The notes below the pieces were generated by a model. The model was not told the origin of the DNA. It ran no database searches and saw only the letters and a list, made by a program, of their open reading frames with translations. Below, piece by piece: positions 5,934 to 12,689 of a stretch of 30,068 nucleotides of DNA; positions within the stretch are counted from its first letter, which is position 1, and each line of letters begins with the position of its first letter. The stretch spans positions 1 to 30,068 of the forward strand of contig CAJUDW010000029.1 of NCBI GenBank assembly GCA_910584995.1. Direction: 5' to 3'. The translations under genes were made by a program, and so were the position numbers. This DNA comes from an uncultured Oscillibacter sp. GTDB taxonomy: Bacteria > Bacillota > Clostridia > Oscillospirales > Oscillospiraceae.

Positions 5934-7601
5934 TTACGGGAGCAGCGGACGATCGGCCTTCAGATGGAAACGCCGGGTCTGATCCTCCAGCAGGCGGACC
6001 TGCTGGAACAGTTCCGCGCTGACTGCCGCCGCCTCCTGGCTGCTGGCAGAATTCATCTGCACCACCGAGGAAATCTGGCCGATACCCTCCGTTACCTGGG
6101 CAATGGACTCTGCCTCGCCCTCCACCGCTTTGGCAATGCCGCTGATATCCTCGTTGGAACGGGTGACCAGCTGGAGCGTCTCCTGCAGGGTGATGGAGAC
6201 CTCTCCCACAATGTGACTGCCCCGGGTGGTAGCTTGGACAGAGTTTTCAATCAGTTCCTTAGTGGCCTTGGCAGCCTGATCGGACTGTGCCGCCAGGCTG
6301 CGGACCTCATCAGCTACCACGGCGAAACCCTTGCCGGCGGCGCCGGCCCGGGCGGCTTCCACGGCAGCATTCAGCGCCAGGATGTTGGTCTGGAAGGCGA
6401 TGTTTTCAATGGTGGCAATGATATTACGGATCTGCTGGGAGGACTGGGTGATATCCTCCATGGCAGTGATCATACTCTGCATCTGATCGCCGCTGAGGGT
6501 TACGTGCTCACCGGTGAGTTGGGCATTCTTCTGGGCGCTGGAGGCGGCAGAGACATTTTCCTTGGCGCTCTGGGTGAGTTGATCCAGGGTAGCGTACATC
6601 TCCTCCACGGAACTGGCCTGCTCCGTAGCGCCCTGGGCCAGGCTCTGGGAACTGTTGGAGAGCTGCTCCGCATTGCCGGAGATCCGGCCCTGCACAAGGA
6701 TGATCTCCCCCAGGGCGGAGGACATGGTGGCCGTAAAGCGGTTGATGGACTCCTCAATAGACTGGAAATCACCGATGAAGGGGGTGCTGGTAGACACATC
6801 GAAGTTTCCCTGGGACAACTGGCCCATGATGCGGTTGATGTCCATCACATAGTCGCGGATTAGATCCGTGGACTGCTTCAGGGAACCGGCCAAATCGCCC
6901 AGTTCGTCTTCCGCCTGATAGTTGAGATCCAGATCCAGATGCCCTTCGTGAAGGGGCCGGCTGCTCTCGGTGATTTGCAGGATGGGCCGGATAACCCGCC
7001 GCAGGACAAACCGTACCAAACTCAGCAGGCACATCAACGCCAGCACCAGGCAGAAGGTGGTGGTCAAATGCATGATGGTAAGGGTACGATCCATCTTCTC
7101 CAGGGTCTCTTCCTTCAGGGTGTTGCTCCGTTCAACCACCTGATCCAGCTTTCCGACCAAAGTGACCAGATTGGTCTGGATGGTGTTCTGATAATATGTA
7201 TAAGCGGCCTGCGGATCGCTCTTCAGCAGATCCAGCACGTAGGTAGCCGACTCGTGGAGTTCCTGGTGAAGGGACATCATGTCGCTCCGCAGGGTCATAA
7301 TGGAGGAATCCTCCGTTCCCGCCGTGCCGTAGAGCCACTGGCCCAGGATGCAGGCGGTGTAGTCCAGGCTGCCGGTGAATTCCTTGCCGTCGTAGAGGGC
7401 ATTGCTGAGGTTGGTCACCCATTTGTAATGGGCGGTCTCCGCCATCTGGGCCCGATCCAGAACGGCATTGATTTCTTGGCTGCTGTTTTCAATGCGCTGG
7501 ATACGGAACACATTCCAGCTGGTCACCAGGCTGAACAGCAGTACAGAGGCTAGGGTTGCCGCCACGCGGATACCCACCGCTTTTTTGATGCTTTTACGCA
7601 T
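5934..7601 (-). CDS. methyl-accepting chemotaxis protein with CZB domain
   Basis: A 555-residue chemoreceptor. TM1 is at residues 9-28, the sensory part at 30-175, TM2 at about 178-198, HAMP at about 200-255, and the signalling domain ends with the coiled-coil hairpin tip IAFQTNILALNAAVEAARAG. The sensory part looks like a chemoreceptor zinc-binding (CZB) module: H58-W61, C84-x2-G87-W89-YG, and H112/H116 in LHQELHES are the expected zinc ligands. It is unusual in lying between the two membrane helices, outside the cell, while many CZB domains are cytoplasmic. The ATG at 7601 follows GAGGA; an upstream promoter is clear. There are no che or flagellar genes nearby. It signals to CheA/CheW encoded elsewhere; the ligand (zinc or a redox signal) is inferred. 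Confidence 0.93.
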   Translation of the reverse strand: MRKSIKKAVGIRVAATLASVLLFSLVTSWNVFRIQRIENSSQEINAVLDRAQMAETAHYKWVTNLSNALYDGKEFTGSLDYTACILGQWLYGTAGTEDSSIMTLRSDMMSLHQELHESATYVLDLLKSDPQAAYTYYQNTIQTNLVTLVGKLDQVVERSNTLKEETLEKMDRTLTIMHLTTTFCLVLALMCLLSLVRFVLRRVIRPILQITESSRPLHEGHLDLDLNYQAEDELGDLAGSLKQSTDLIRDYVMDINRIMGQLSQGNFDVSTSTPFIGDFQSIEESINRFTATMSSALGEIILVQGRISGNAEQLSNSSQSLAQGATEQASSVEEMYATLDQLTQSAKENVSAASSAQKNAQLTGEHVTLSGDQMQSMITAMEDITQSSQQIRNIIATIENIAFQTNILALNAAVEAARAGAAGKGFAVVADEVRSLAAQSDQAAKATKELIENSVQATTRGSHIVGEVSITLQETLQLVTRSNEDISGIAKAVEGEAESIAQVTEGIGQISSVVQMNSASSQEAAAVSAELFQQVRLLEDQTRRFHLKADRPLLP

Positions 7602-7640
7602 ATAGATATGTCCTCGCTTTCCTTACATTCTATATTACAT

Positions 7641-7669
7641 ACTATACAGCAATCCCGGCTGTCTGGCAA
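7641..7669 (-). promoter_or_regulatory. promoter of the chemoreceptor gene
   Basis: Reading the minus strand, TTGCCA (7669-7664), 17-bp spacer, TATAGT (7646-7641). The start of transcription falls near 7635, giving a leader of about 34 bases. Confidence 0.75.
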
Positions 7670-7875
7670 GGATAAAATGTGCTTTTCTGGGACTGTTTTT
7701 ATAAAACCCTTTCCTGTGGAAGCGCAGAAACCCCGCCGGTTTCCCCGATTTTTCCTCACCAGGGAAAAAATGGATCCTTTGGGAAAGAAAATGGGTGGTT
7801 TTCTCCCAAAAACTTCTCTAAGGCGGCGCCGCAGGGCAGATTTTCCTCCTTACCGGAAAAGGAGGAAGAAAGTTC
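7670..7875. other. divergent intergenic region with two hairpins
   Basis: No gene is supported. Two stems are visible: 7779-7791 with 7799-7809 (11 bp, a two-base bulge) and 7843-7851 with 7859-7867 (TTCCTCCTT/AAGGAGGAA). Neither has a T tract on the useful side. The frames crossing it lack ribosome sites. Confidence 0.5.
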
Positions 7876-7903
7876 TTGCAAAACCCCCTGGGTCTGTTAT
7901 AAT
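7876..7903 (+). promoter_or_regulatory. promoter of the RNA/yajC unit
   Basis: TTGCAA (7876-7881), 16-bp spacer, TGTTATAAT with a perfect extended -10 (TATAAT 7898-7903). Start of transcription is near 7910, about 170 bases before yajC. Confidence 0.85.
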
Positions 7904-7909
7904 AGAGCA

Positions 7910-8053
7910 CAGGTTCAAAATCCGCATACACAGCCTTGGGGCCGCTTTCTTGGATGAGGTGCCGGCGTTCCGAAAAAACGGGGCACGCCGGGTTTCCCAG
8001 GGAAAGGGCGGTATTCCGTTCCCGGCGGCTTTGTATACGGGCCCTTATTTTTG
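7910..8053 (+). ncRNA. structured RNA candidate, 6S-like
   Basis: The RNA starting near 7910 folds back on itself. The ends pair as TTCAAAA with TTTTGAA, then CCGCATACACAGCC with GGCTTTGTATACGG. Then come a large internal bubble and an apical stem (CCGGCGT/ACGCCGG). The 3' arm is followed by TTATTTTT. A strong promoter, one long rod with a central bubble, and a U-rich end resemble 6S RNA (ssrS), although about 144 bases is short for that family. It could instead be a leader controlling yajC. Covariance-model comparison would settle it. Confidence 0.4.
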
Positions 8054-8081
8054 AATCCACAAAAGGAAAAGGAGTTTTTGT

Positions 8082-8426
8082 ATGGAATCCATTCTGATGA
8101 TGGTAATTGTGATCGGTGTGTTTTACTTCATTCTGATCCGGCCGGAAAACAAGAGGAAAAAGCAAGCCCAGGAAATGCGGGACAGCGTCAAGAAGGGGGA
8201 TACCATCACCACCATCGGCGGCATCATTGGCCGCGTGGTGTTTGTGACCGGCAATACGATTGTGATTGAAACCAGCGAGGATCGGGTCCGCATGGAACTG
8301 GCCAAGTGGGCCATCTCCACCACCGGTGTCCAGATCAACGAGCAGCCGGACAATGCCAAGAAGAAAAAAGAGGACGAGGAAGTTTCCGGTGAAATTCCTG
8401 CCCCTGAAAACAAAGAGGACAAGTGA
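8082..8426 (+). CDS. yajC: YajC, preprotein translocase accessory subunit
   Basis: A 114-residue YajC: one N-terminal membrane helix (residues 1-20, MESILMMVIVIGVFYFILIR), the signature FILIRPENKRKKQAQEM, then the soluble domain GDTITTIGGIIGRVVFVTGNTIVI. The tail is highly charged (K/E/D). It associates with SecDF of the Sec translocon. The ATG follows AAAGGAG. secD and secF are not adjacent; instead a TIGR04086-type membrane protein follows, a common clostridial pairing. Confidence 0.95.
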   Translation: MESILMMVIVIGVFYFILIRPENKRKKQAQEMRDSVKKGDTITTIGGIIGRVVFVTGNTIVIETSEDRVRMELAKWAISTTGVQINEQPDNAKKKKEDEEVSGEIPAPENKEDK

Positions 8427-8444
8427 CCCCATCATAAAACCCCG

Positions 8445-8494
8445 CTCCCTTGGAATATGTTCTTTCAGGATCATATTCCAAGGGAGGTTTTTTT
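8445..8494 (+). terminator. yajC terminator containing the next gene's ribosome site
   Basis: A perfect 15-bp stem (8445-8459 with 8472-8486) with a 12-base loop is followed by G and seven T (8488-8494). The right arm ends in AAGGGAG, which together with G8487 is the Shine-Dalgarno for the ATG at 8495. So the same element can stop transcription and hide the ribosome site. Confidence 0.85.
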
Positions 8495-8917
8495 ATGGCA
8501 AAAGGGAAGAAGAAGGCGCGGCCGCCTTGGCTGCCGGCATTGGAGGGATTGGGGGTGTCTCTGGGTACCTATCTCCTGGGCCAGCTGCTGGTGACGCTGC
8601 TGGTGGTGCGGGGGAGCCTCTCTGAGGGAGGGCTGTTTCCGGCGGTGGCGGCGTTGTGCGTGCTGTCGGCTTTCTGCGGCGGGCTGCTGTGCGCCCGGCG
8701 GCCCTTGTGGGGGATGCTGCCCAGCGCCATGCTCCCGGCGGCCCTCTTCGCTGTTGTCCTGCTGGGAGTGGGCCTGCTTTGCTGGGAGGGCATTGCCTGG
8801 ACGGGCCGGGGCGGCGCACTGCTGCTGTGCGCCCTGGCCGGCGGCCTGCTGGCAGGCCTGCTTTCCGCAGCCGGGAAGCGGAGAGGGAAGGGGAGGCGCC
8901 GGACCAGGCCTTTGTGA
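8495..8917 (+). CDS. TIGR04086-type membrane protein
   Basis: A 140-residue membrane protein with about four hydrophobic segments (roughly residues 15-38, 45-66, 73-96, 105-125), a basic start (MAKGKKKARPPW) and a very basic end (GKRRGKGRRRTRPL). Size, topology and place after yajC match the clostridial TIGR04086 family, whose role is unknown. GGGAGG at 8483-8488 is six bases before the ATG; all of it lies in the terminator stem or T tract boundary. Expression therefore needs read-through and unfolding of that hairpin, or an unseen internal promoter. Confidence 0.75.
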   Translation: MAKGKKKARPPWLPALEGLGVSLGTYLLGQLLVTLLVVRGSLSEGGLFPAVAALCVLSAFCGGLLCARRPLWGMLPSAMLPAALFAVVLLGVGLLCWEGIAWTGRGGALLLCALAGGLLAGLLSAAGKRRGKGRRRTRPL

Positions 8918-8999
8918 GATTTCACAAAATAGCAGGGACCTGCGGCTTTTCCCGCAGCGGCCCTTGACTTTTGGGCTGGATGGGGATTTGGGCAGATAT

Positions 9000-9064
9000 G
9001 GGGCGGCGGTTTTGAAACGGCACCAGATATTGGAGGCTGGCCGCCGCTCCGGTTTTTCTATTTT
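9000..9064 (+). terminator. possible terminator in 8918-9137
   Basis: Arms 9000-9009 (GGGGCGGCGG) and 9041-9050 (CCGCCGCTCC) pair over 10 bp around a 31-base loop that holds a small CCAG/CTGG stem, followed by GGTTTTTCTATTTT. The loop is long for a terminator. The rest of the gene-free stretch 8918-9342 holds a tandem repeat, a promoter and a leader, listed separately. Confidence 0.4.
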
Positions 9065-9066
9065 AT

Positions 9067-9094
9067 TGGTTTACATAATATGGTTTACATAATA
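9067..9094. repeat. perfect 14-bp tandem duplication
   Basis: TGGTTTACATAATA occurs twice without a gap (9067-9080, 9081-9094), followed by a degenerate TTTATACATAA. It sits 44 bases before the spoIIM -35 and could be a paired operator. Confidence 0.7.
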
Positions 9095-9137
9095 TTTATA
9101 CATAACTGACAAAAACGCGTTTTCTTTGTGAAATTCC

Positions 9138-9166
9138 TTGATCATTTTGTCAAATTGCATTATAGT
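9138..9166 (+). promoter_or_regulatory. spoIIM-xerD promoter
   Basis: TTGATC (9138-9143), 17-bp spacer, TATAGT (9161-9166). The spacer contains TTTTGTCAAAT, one base off the Spo0A-box core TGTCGAA. Start of transcription is near 9173, giving a leader of about 170 bases. Confidence 0.65.
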
Positions 9167-9299
9167 AGAACAAAGGGTTACGTTAACCGGCTCCCTCCCT
9201 AAAGGGAATGGGCTGCCGGCACCCGTTTCTGCCTGTTTGGGAAAAGCTGTTTTTCCGGCGGCCGAAATCTATCCCCGCCTATTTTTCCCCAAGGATACT

Positions 9300-9344
9300 A
9301 AACCGCCCCGTTCCCTCATAGGATGGAACGAGGTGAGGCGGTTT
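9300..9344 (+). promoter_or_regulatory. leader hairpin over the spoIIM start
   Basis: Outer stem 9300-9307 (AAACCGCC) with 9337-9344, inner stem 9309-9314 (CGTTCC) with 9325-9330. The Shine-Dalgarno GAGGTGA (9330-9336) lies in the bulge between stems and the TTG start is in the outer stem, so the hairpin could limit translation. Confidence 0.45.
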
Positions 9345-9957
9345 GATCGGGAAAAGGCAAGCAGAGGGGGGGCGGCTGTCCGGCCTGCTGCTGTTGGCAT
9401 TGTTTTTTTTAGCTGGCGTTATTTTGGGACAGGTCCTGTCTGGCCGGGTGCCCGACGGTGCAGGCAGTGAACTTGGGCGGTATCTTTCCGGCTATGTCCG
9501 GCTGGAGGAGGGGCAGGCCGGTTCCCCGGCGCTGACGGCGGCGGTTCTGTATTTCCGCTATCCGCTGCTGGCTTTTTTCCTGGGGTTCACCTCCCTGGGG
9601 GTGGCATTGCTGCCCTGCCTGACGGTGGCCTGCGGCTTTTTCCTGTCTTTTTCCGTGTGCTGCTTTACGGCGGCTTTTGGGCCGGATGGGGTGCTGCTGG
9701 CCTTGGCGGTGTTCGGCATCCGGTGCATGGTGACGCTGCCCTGTTATTTTTTGCTGGCAGTGCCCTCCTGGAGCGCCAGCGCGGCGCTTGCCAGTCTCTC
9801 CTTTGGGTGGGGGCGGCGGACGCCGCCAGCGGTCTATGGCAGGCCTTTCTGGCTCCGTCTGGGGGGCTGCGCCGCTACGCTGCTGGTGGGGATGTGGGCG
9901 GAACTGTACCTTTCGCCGTGGTTCCTGCAGCTGGTGCTGGAGAGAATTTTCCCATAA
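9343..9957 (+). CDS. spoIIM: SpoIIM family sporulation membrane protein
   Basis: A 204-residue protein with five hydrophobic segments (about residues 12-32, 70-92, 95-113, 115-145, 175-195). It matches SpoIIM, which with SpoIIP and SpoIID drives septal peptidoglycan thinning and engulfment. The placement directly before xerD mirrors the Bacillus spoIIM-ripX neighbourhood. The start is TTG at 9343 with GAGGTGA six bases upstream; no ATG or GTG in this frame fits. The leader hairpin covers this start. The gap to xerD is about 104 bases, so co-transcription is likely. Confidence 0.85.
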   Translation: MIGKRQAEGGRLSGLLLLALFFLAGVILGQVLSGRVPDGAGSELGRYLSGYVRLEEGQAGSPALTAAVLYFRYPLLAFFLGFTSLGVALLPCLTVACGFFLSFSVCCFTAAFGPDGVLLALAVFGIRCMVTLPCYFLLAVPSWSASAALASLSFGWGRRTPPAVYGRPFWLRLGGCAATLLVGMWAELYLSPWFLQLVLERIFP

Positions 9958-10061
9958 CCCATAAGATGAAGGATGCCGGGAACGGATCCCCGTTCCTGAT
10001 TCCGACTGTTTCACATAGTCTACATATCAAACAGAGAGAAAAGGAAAGGGGGGCGGCTGTT

Positions 10062-10949
10062 CTGACGGAACACAATATCGCCCATTTTGGTACATATTTG
10101 ACGGAGGAGCGGTGCGCATCCCGGAACACCGTCGTCTCTTACCTGCGGGATATTACCCAGTTTTCGGAGTACCTGCAAAGCTTCCACGGCTGCGGCCTGC
10201 GGGCGGCCACTGCAGAGATGGTTCAGGGCTGCATGAACTGGATGCAGGGCCGGGGCAAGTCCGCCGCATCCATCACCCGGTTTTTGGCGGCGGTAAAATC
10301 CTTTTATACTTACCTGCTGTCTGCCGGGGAGGTAGCGGAGAACCCGGCCAAGGGGCTGTCCGCCACCCGAATGGAGCGGAAATACCCGGAAATCCTCACC
10401 AGCAGGGAGGTGGAACTCTTCCTGGAGCAGCCCCAGTGTGTGGATGCCAAGGGGTTCCGGGATCACGCCATGCTGGAACTGCTGTATGCCACAGGTATCC
10501 GGGTCAGTGAACTGATCTCCATGGATTTGAATGATTTGAACCTTCCTGCCGGGTTTATCCGCTGCCGGAGCAAGGGGAAGGAGCGGATTATCCCCCTGTA
10601 CCGAACCGCCGTAAAGGCCCTGCAGGACTATGTGCGGAGCATCCGCCCGCAGTTGATTGCGGACGGCGGAGAAGAGGCCCTGTTTGTCAACATGAGCGGT
10701 GAGCGGATGAGCCGGCAGGGGTTTTGGAAGATTATCAAGCACTACCAGGAGACGGCAGGCATCGAAAAGGACATTACCCCCCACACGCTCCGCCACTCCT
10801 TTGCCGCCCATCTGCTGGAAAACGGGGCGGATCTGCGGTCCATCCAGGAGATGCTGGGCCACGCGGATATTTCCTCCACGCAGATATATACCCATGTGGT
10901 CCGGAACCAGCTGAAGGATGTCTATCAAAAAGCCCATCCCAGGGCGTGA
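10062..10949 (+). CDS. xerD: XerD tyrosine recombinase
   Basis: A 295-residue site-specific recombinase for resolving chromosome dimers at dif. The SAM-like N-terminal domain is residues 1-105. The catalytic residues are R147 (TGIRVSEL), K171, H241-x2-R244 (HTLRHS), H267 (LGHADIS) and nucleophile Y276 (IYTHV). The best start is CTG at 10062: AAAGGGGGG lies about nine bases upstream and the product then begins TEHNIAHFGTYL, matching family length. An in-frame ATG at 9966 would add 32 unrelated residues with no ribosome site. The reading frame stays open far upstream through spoIIM, but that part is a shadow. Confidence 0.93.
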   Translation: MTEHNIAHFGTYLTEERCASRNTVVSYLRDITQFSEYLQSFHGCGLRAATAEMVQGCMNWMQGRGKSAASITRFLAAVKSFYTYLLSAGEVAENPAKGLSATRMERKYPEILTSREVELFLEQPQCVDAKGFRDHAMLELLYATGIRVSELISMDLNDLNLPAGFIRCRSKGKERIIPLYRTAVKALQDYVRSIRPQLIADGGEEALFVNMSGERMSRQGFWKIIKHYQETAGIEKDITPHTLRHSFAAHLLENGADLRSIQEMLGHADISSTQIYTHVVRNQLKDVYQKAHPRA

Positions 10950-10984
10950 AACGGCCGGAGCGGCGAAACTGCGCCGGCCGTTTT
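10949..10984 (+). terminator. xerD terminator 1
   Basis: A 10-bp stem AAACGGCCGG/CCGGCCGTTT (10949-10958, 10974-10983), starting at the stop codon, followed by a short T run. Confidence 0.7.
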
Positions 10985-10988
10985 CGCA

Positions 10989-11019
10989 CCCCTTGCTCCC
11001 TGAAGCAGGGGGCTTTTTT
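10989..11019 (+). terminator. xerD terminator 2
   Basis: A 9-bp stem 10989-10997 with 11004-11012 (one T-G pair), six-base loop, then C and TTTTTT (11014-11019). Two terminators in tandem close the spoIIM-xerD unit. Confidence 0.85.
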
Positions 11020-11061
11020 GCTGAATAAGCATTTTTTGTCCTGGGCTTCCGGTTTTTCCGG

Positions 11062-11090
11062 TTGCGTATCGGAATGAAATTTGCTATACT
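11062..11090 (+). promoter_or_regulatory. ruv operon promoter
   Basis: TTGCGT (11062-11067), 17-bp spacer, TATACT (11085-11090) preceded by TGC. Start of transcription is near 11097. No LexA-type GAAC-N4-GTTC box is visible around it. Confidence 0.8.
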
Positions 11091-11122
11091 GTTACGGAAT
11101 GTGAAAGGAGGGGGGAGGTTCC

Positions 11123-11632
11123 ATGCGAATATTAGGCATCGATCCCGGCTATGCCACCATCGGTTTCGGCCTGGTGGAAGCCCAGCGGGCGCAGGTCTGT
11201 ATGGTGACCTACGGGGCCATCACTACCCCTGCAGGCCTGCCCCTCTCCAAACGGCTCTATCAAATTGGGACGGATATGGAGGAACTGATTTTCCAGCTGA
11301 AACCGGATGAAATCGCCGTGGAAGAACTGTTCTTCAATACCAACATCACCACCGGCATCGCCGTGGCCCATGGCCGGGGCGTTTTGCTGTATGCGGCAGA
11401 GAAGTGCGGCGTCCCCCTTCACGAGTACACCCCCTCCCAGGTAAAACTGGCGGTGACAGGCTATGGCAAGGCGGAGAAGCGGCAGATGATGGAGATGACA
11501 AAACGCCTGTTAAAGCTGAAAGCTGTCCCCCGGCCAGACGATGCCGCCGACGCCCTGGCCTTGGCTATCTGCCACGCAAGGAGTTTCACTTCACGGCTTC
11601 CACAGGCCAGTGGCGTCCGTGAAACCGTTTAA
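11123..11632 (+). CDS. ruvC: RuvC Holliday junction resolvase
   Basis: A 169-residue RNase H-fold endonuclease that cuts Holliday junctions. The four acidic residues are in place: D7 (GIDPG), E67 (AVEELFFNTN), D140 and D143 (PDDAADALALAICH). AAAGGAGGGG lies ahead of the ATG at 11123. First gene of the ruv operon; ruvA follows after 11 bases. Confidence 0.97.
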   Translation: MRILGIDPGYATIGFGLVEAQRAQVCMVTYGAITTPAGLPLSKRLYQIGTDMEELIFQLKPDEIAVEELFFNTNITTGIAVAHGRGVLLYAAEKCGVPLHEYTPSQVKLAVTGYGKAEKRQMMEMTKRLLKLKAVPRPDDAADALALAICHARSFTSRLPQASGVRETV

Positions 11633-11643
11633 GGAGGAAGGGT

Positions 11644-12252
11644 ATGTTCTACTATCTGAACGGGACGGTGGCGGAGATCCTGCCCTATCTGGCGGTGATC
11701 GACTGCGGCGGCGTAGGCTATGCCTGCCGGACCACCAATACCACCCTGGCGTCTTTGAAAAAAGGGAAGCCTGGAAAGCTGTATACATATCTAAATGTGG
11801 GGGAGGACATCTTTGAACTCTACGGATTCGCCACGCAGAATGAACTGAACAGCTTCAAGCTGCTGCTGGGCGTCTCCGGCGTCGGGCCCAAGGCGGCGCT
11901 GTCTATCCTGTCGGCCGGTACGCCGGAATCCCTGGCTATGGCTATTGTCACAGGGGATGAAAAGACCCTGACGGCGGCCCAGGGCGTGGGGAAAAAGATT
12001 GCGCAGCGCATTATATTGGAATTAAAGGACAAAATGTCGAATGAAACTGCTGCCAGCCTGGATTTTTCCGGTGGAAAGGGTGCGTCTGCCCCGGCGGTCT
12101 TCTCCAACAAGGCCACCGACGCTGCCCAGGCGCTGGCAGTGCTGGGCTACTCCAGCCAGGAGGTTTCCCAGGCGCTTCGCGGGATTGATATGGAGAACCT
12201 GCCGCTGGAGGAGATTATCCGGCAGAGCCTGAAAAAAATGGTAAAGGGGTAA
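11644..12252 (+). CDS. ruvA: RuvA Holliday junction DNA-binding subunit
   Basis: A 202-residue RuvA: OB-fold domain I (residues 1-65, MFYYLNGTV...VGYAC), helix-hairpin-helix domain II with GVSGVGPKAALSIL and GVGKKIAQRIILELKDK, linker, and domain III (about 155-202, DAAQALAVLGYSSQEV), which contacts RuvB. AAGGAGGAAGG precedes the ATG. It binds four-way junctions and loads RuvB. Confidence 0.97.
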   Translation: MFYYLNGTVAEILPYLAVIDCGGVGYACRTTNTTLASLKKGKPGKLYTYLNVGEDIFELYGFATQNELNSFKLLLGVSGVGPKAALSILSAGTPESLAMAIVTGDEKTLTAAQGVGKKIAQRIILELKDKMSNETAASLDFSGGKGASAPAVFSNKATDAAQALAVLGYSSQEVSQALRGIDMENLPLEEIIRQSLKKMVKG

Positions 12253-12257
12253 CGGTT

Positions 12258-12590
12258 ATGGCAAAATATGAACGGTATTTCCAGGGGGATTTTGATACGG
12301 TTCTGGAGCGTATCCACAACGGGATCCTCTCCGGCAGTTTTTCTGCTTCCTATGAGGATGGCAGCGATTTTGCCGGTGGCGGGGCCCGGTGCGCCGTTCG
12401 GGTGTATGAGCGGTACAGCGCCATGGGAGGGAACCGGGTCAGTTTAAATGTGATGCTGACAGGCGTAGGGGAGGAGTTGTTCCTCTCCGCCATTACCTCC
12501 GGTGGGAGCCAGGCCATGTTTTTCAAGATCAATACCTTTGGTGAAGAGGCTTTTCTCGACTGCCTGCGGGAAATTGCAGAACAGGCTTGA
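12258..12590 (+). CDS. DUF6054 family protein
   Basis: A 110-residue protein with no transmembrane segment: FQGDFDTVLERIHNGILSG, SASYEDGSDF, CAVRVYERYSAMGGNRVSLNV, FLSAITSGGSQAMFFKINTFGEEAFL. I recognise it as a DUF6054 protein; the function is unknown. It starts five bases after the ruvA stop and so is embedded in the ruv operon, between ruvA and ruvB. A link to branch migration is only an inference from position. Confidence 0.8.
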   Translation: MAKYERYFQGDFDTVLERIHNGILSGSFSASYEDGSDFAGGGARCAVRVYERYSAMGGNRVSLNVMLTGVGEELFLSAITSGGSQAMFFKINTFGEEAFLDCLREIAEQA

Positions 12591-12689
12591 TTTCATTTGG
12601 TAAGTGCTTTTGCTTTACAGTAGTTTTGCCCCAATTATTAAGAGGATTTGCAGCGCTTTGCGCTGTCCGGAAGGAGGGGGGACGGGAAA

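Noticed and set aside
9657..10061. N-terminal extension of the xerD frame
   Set aside because: It overlaps spoIIM in another frame and has no homology; family length and ribosome site put the start at 10062.
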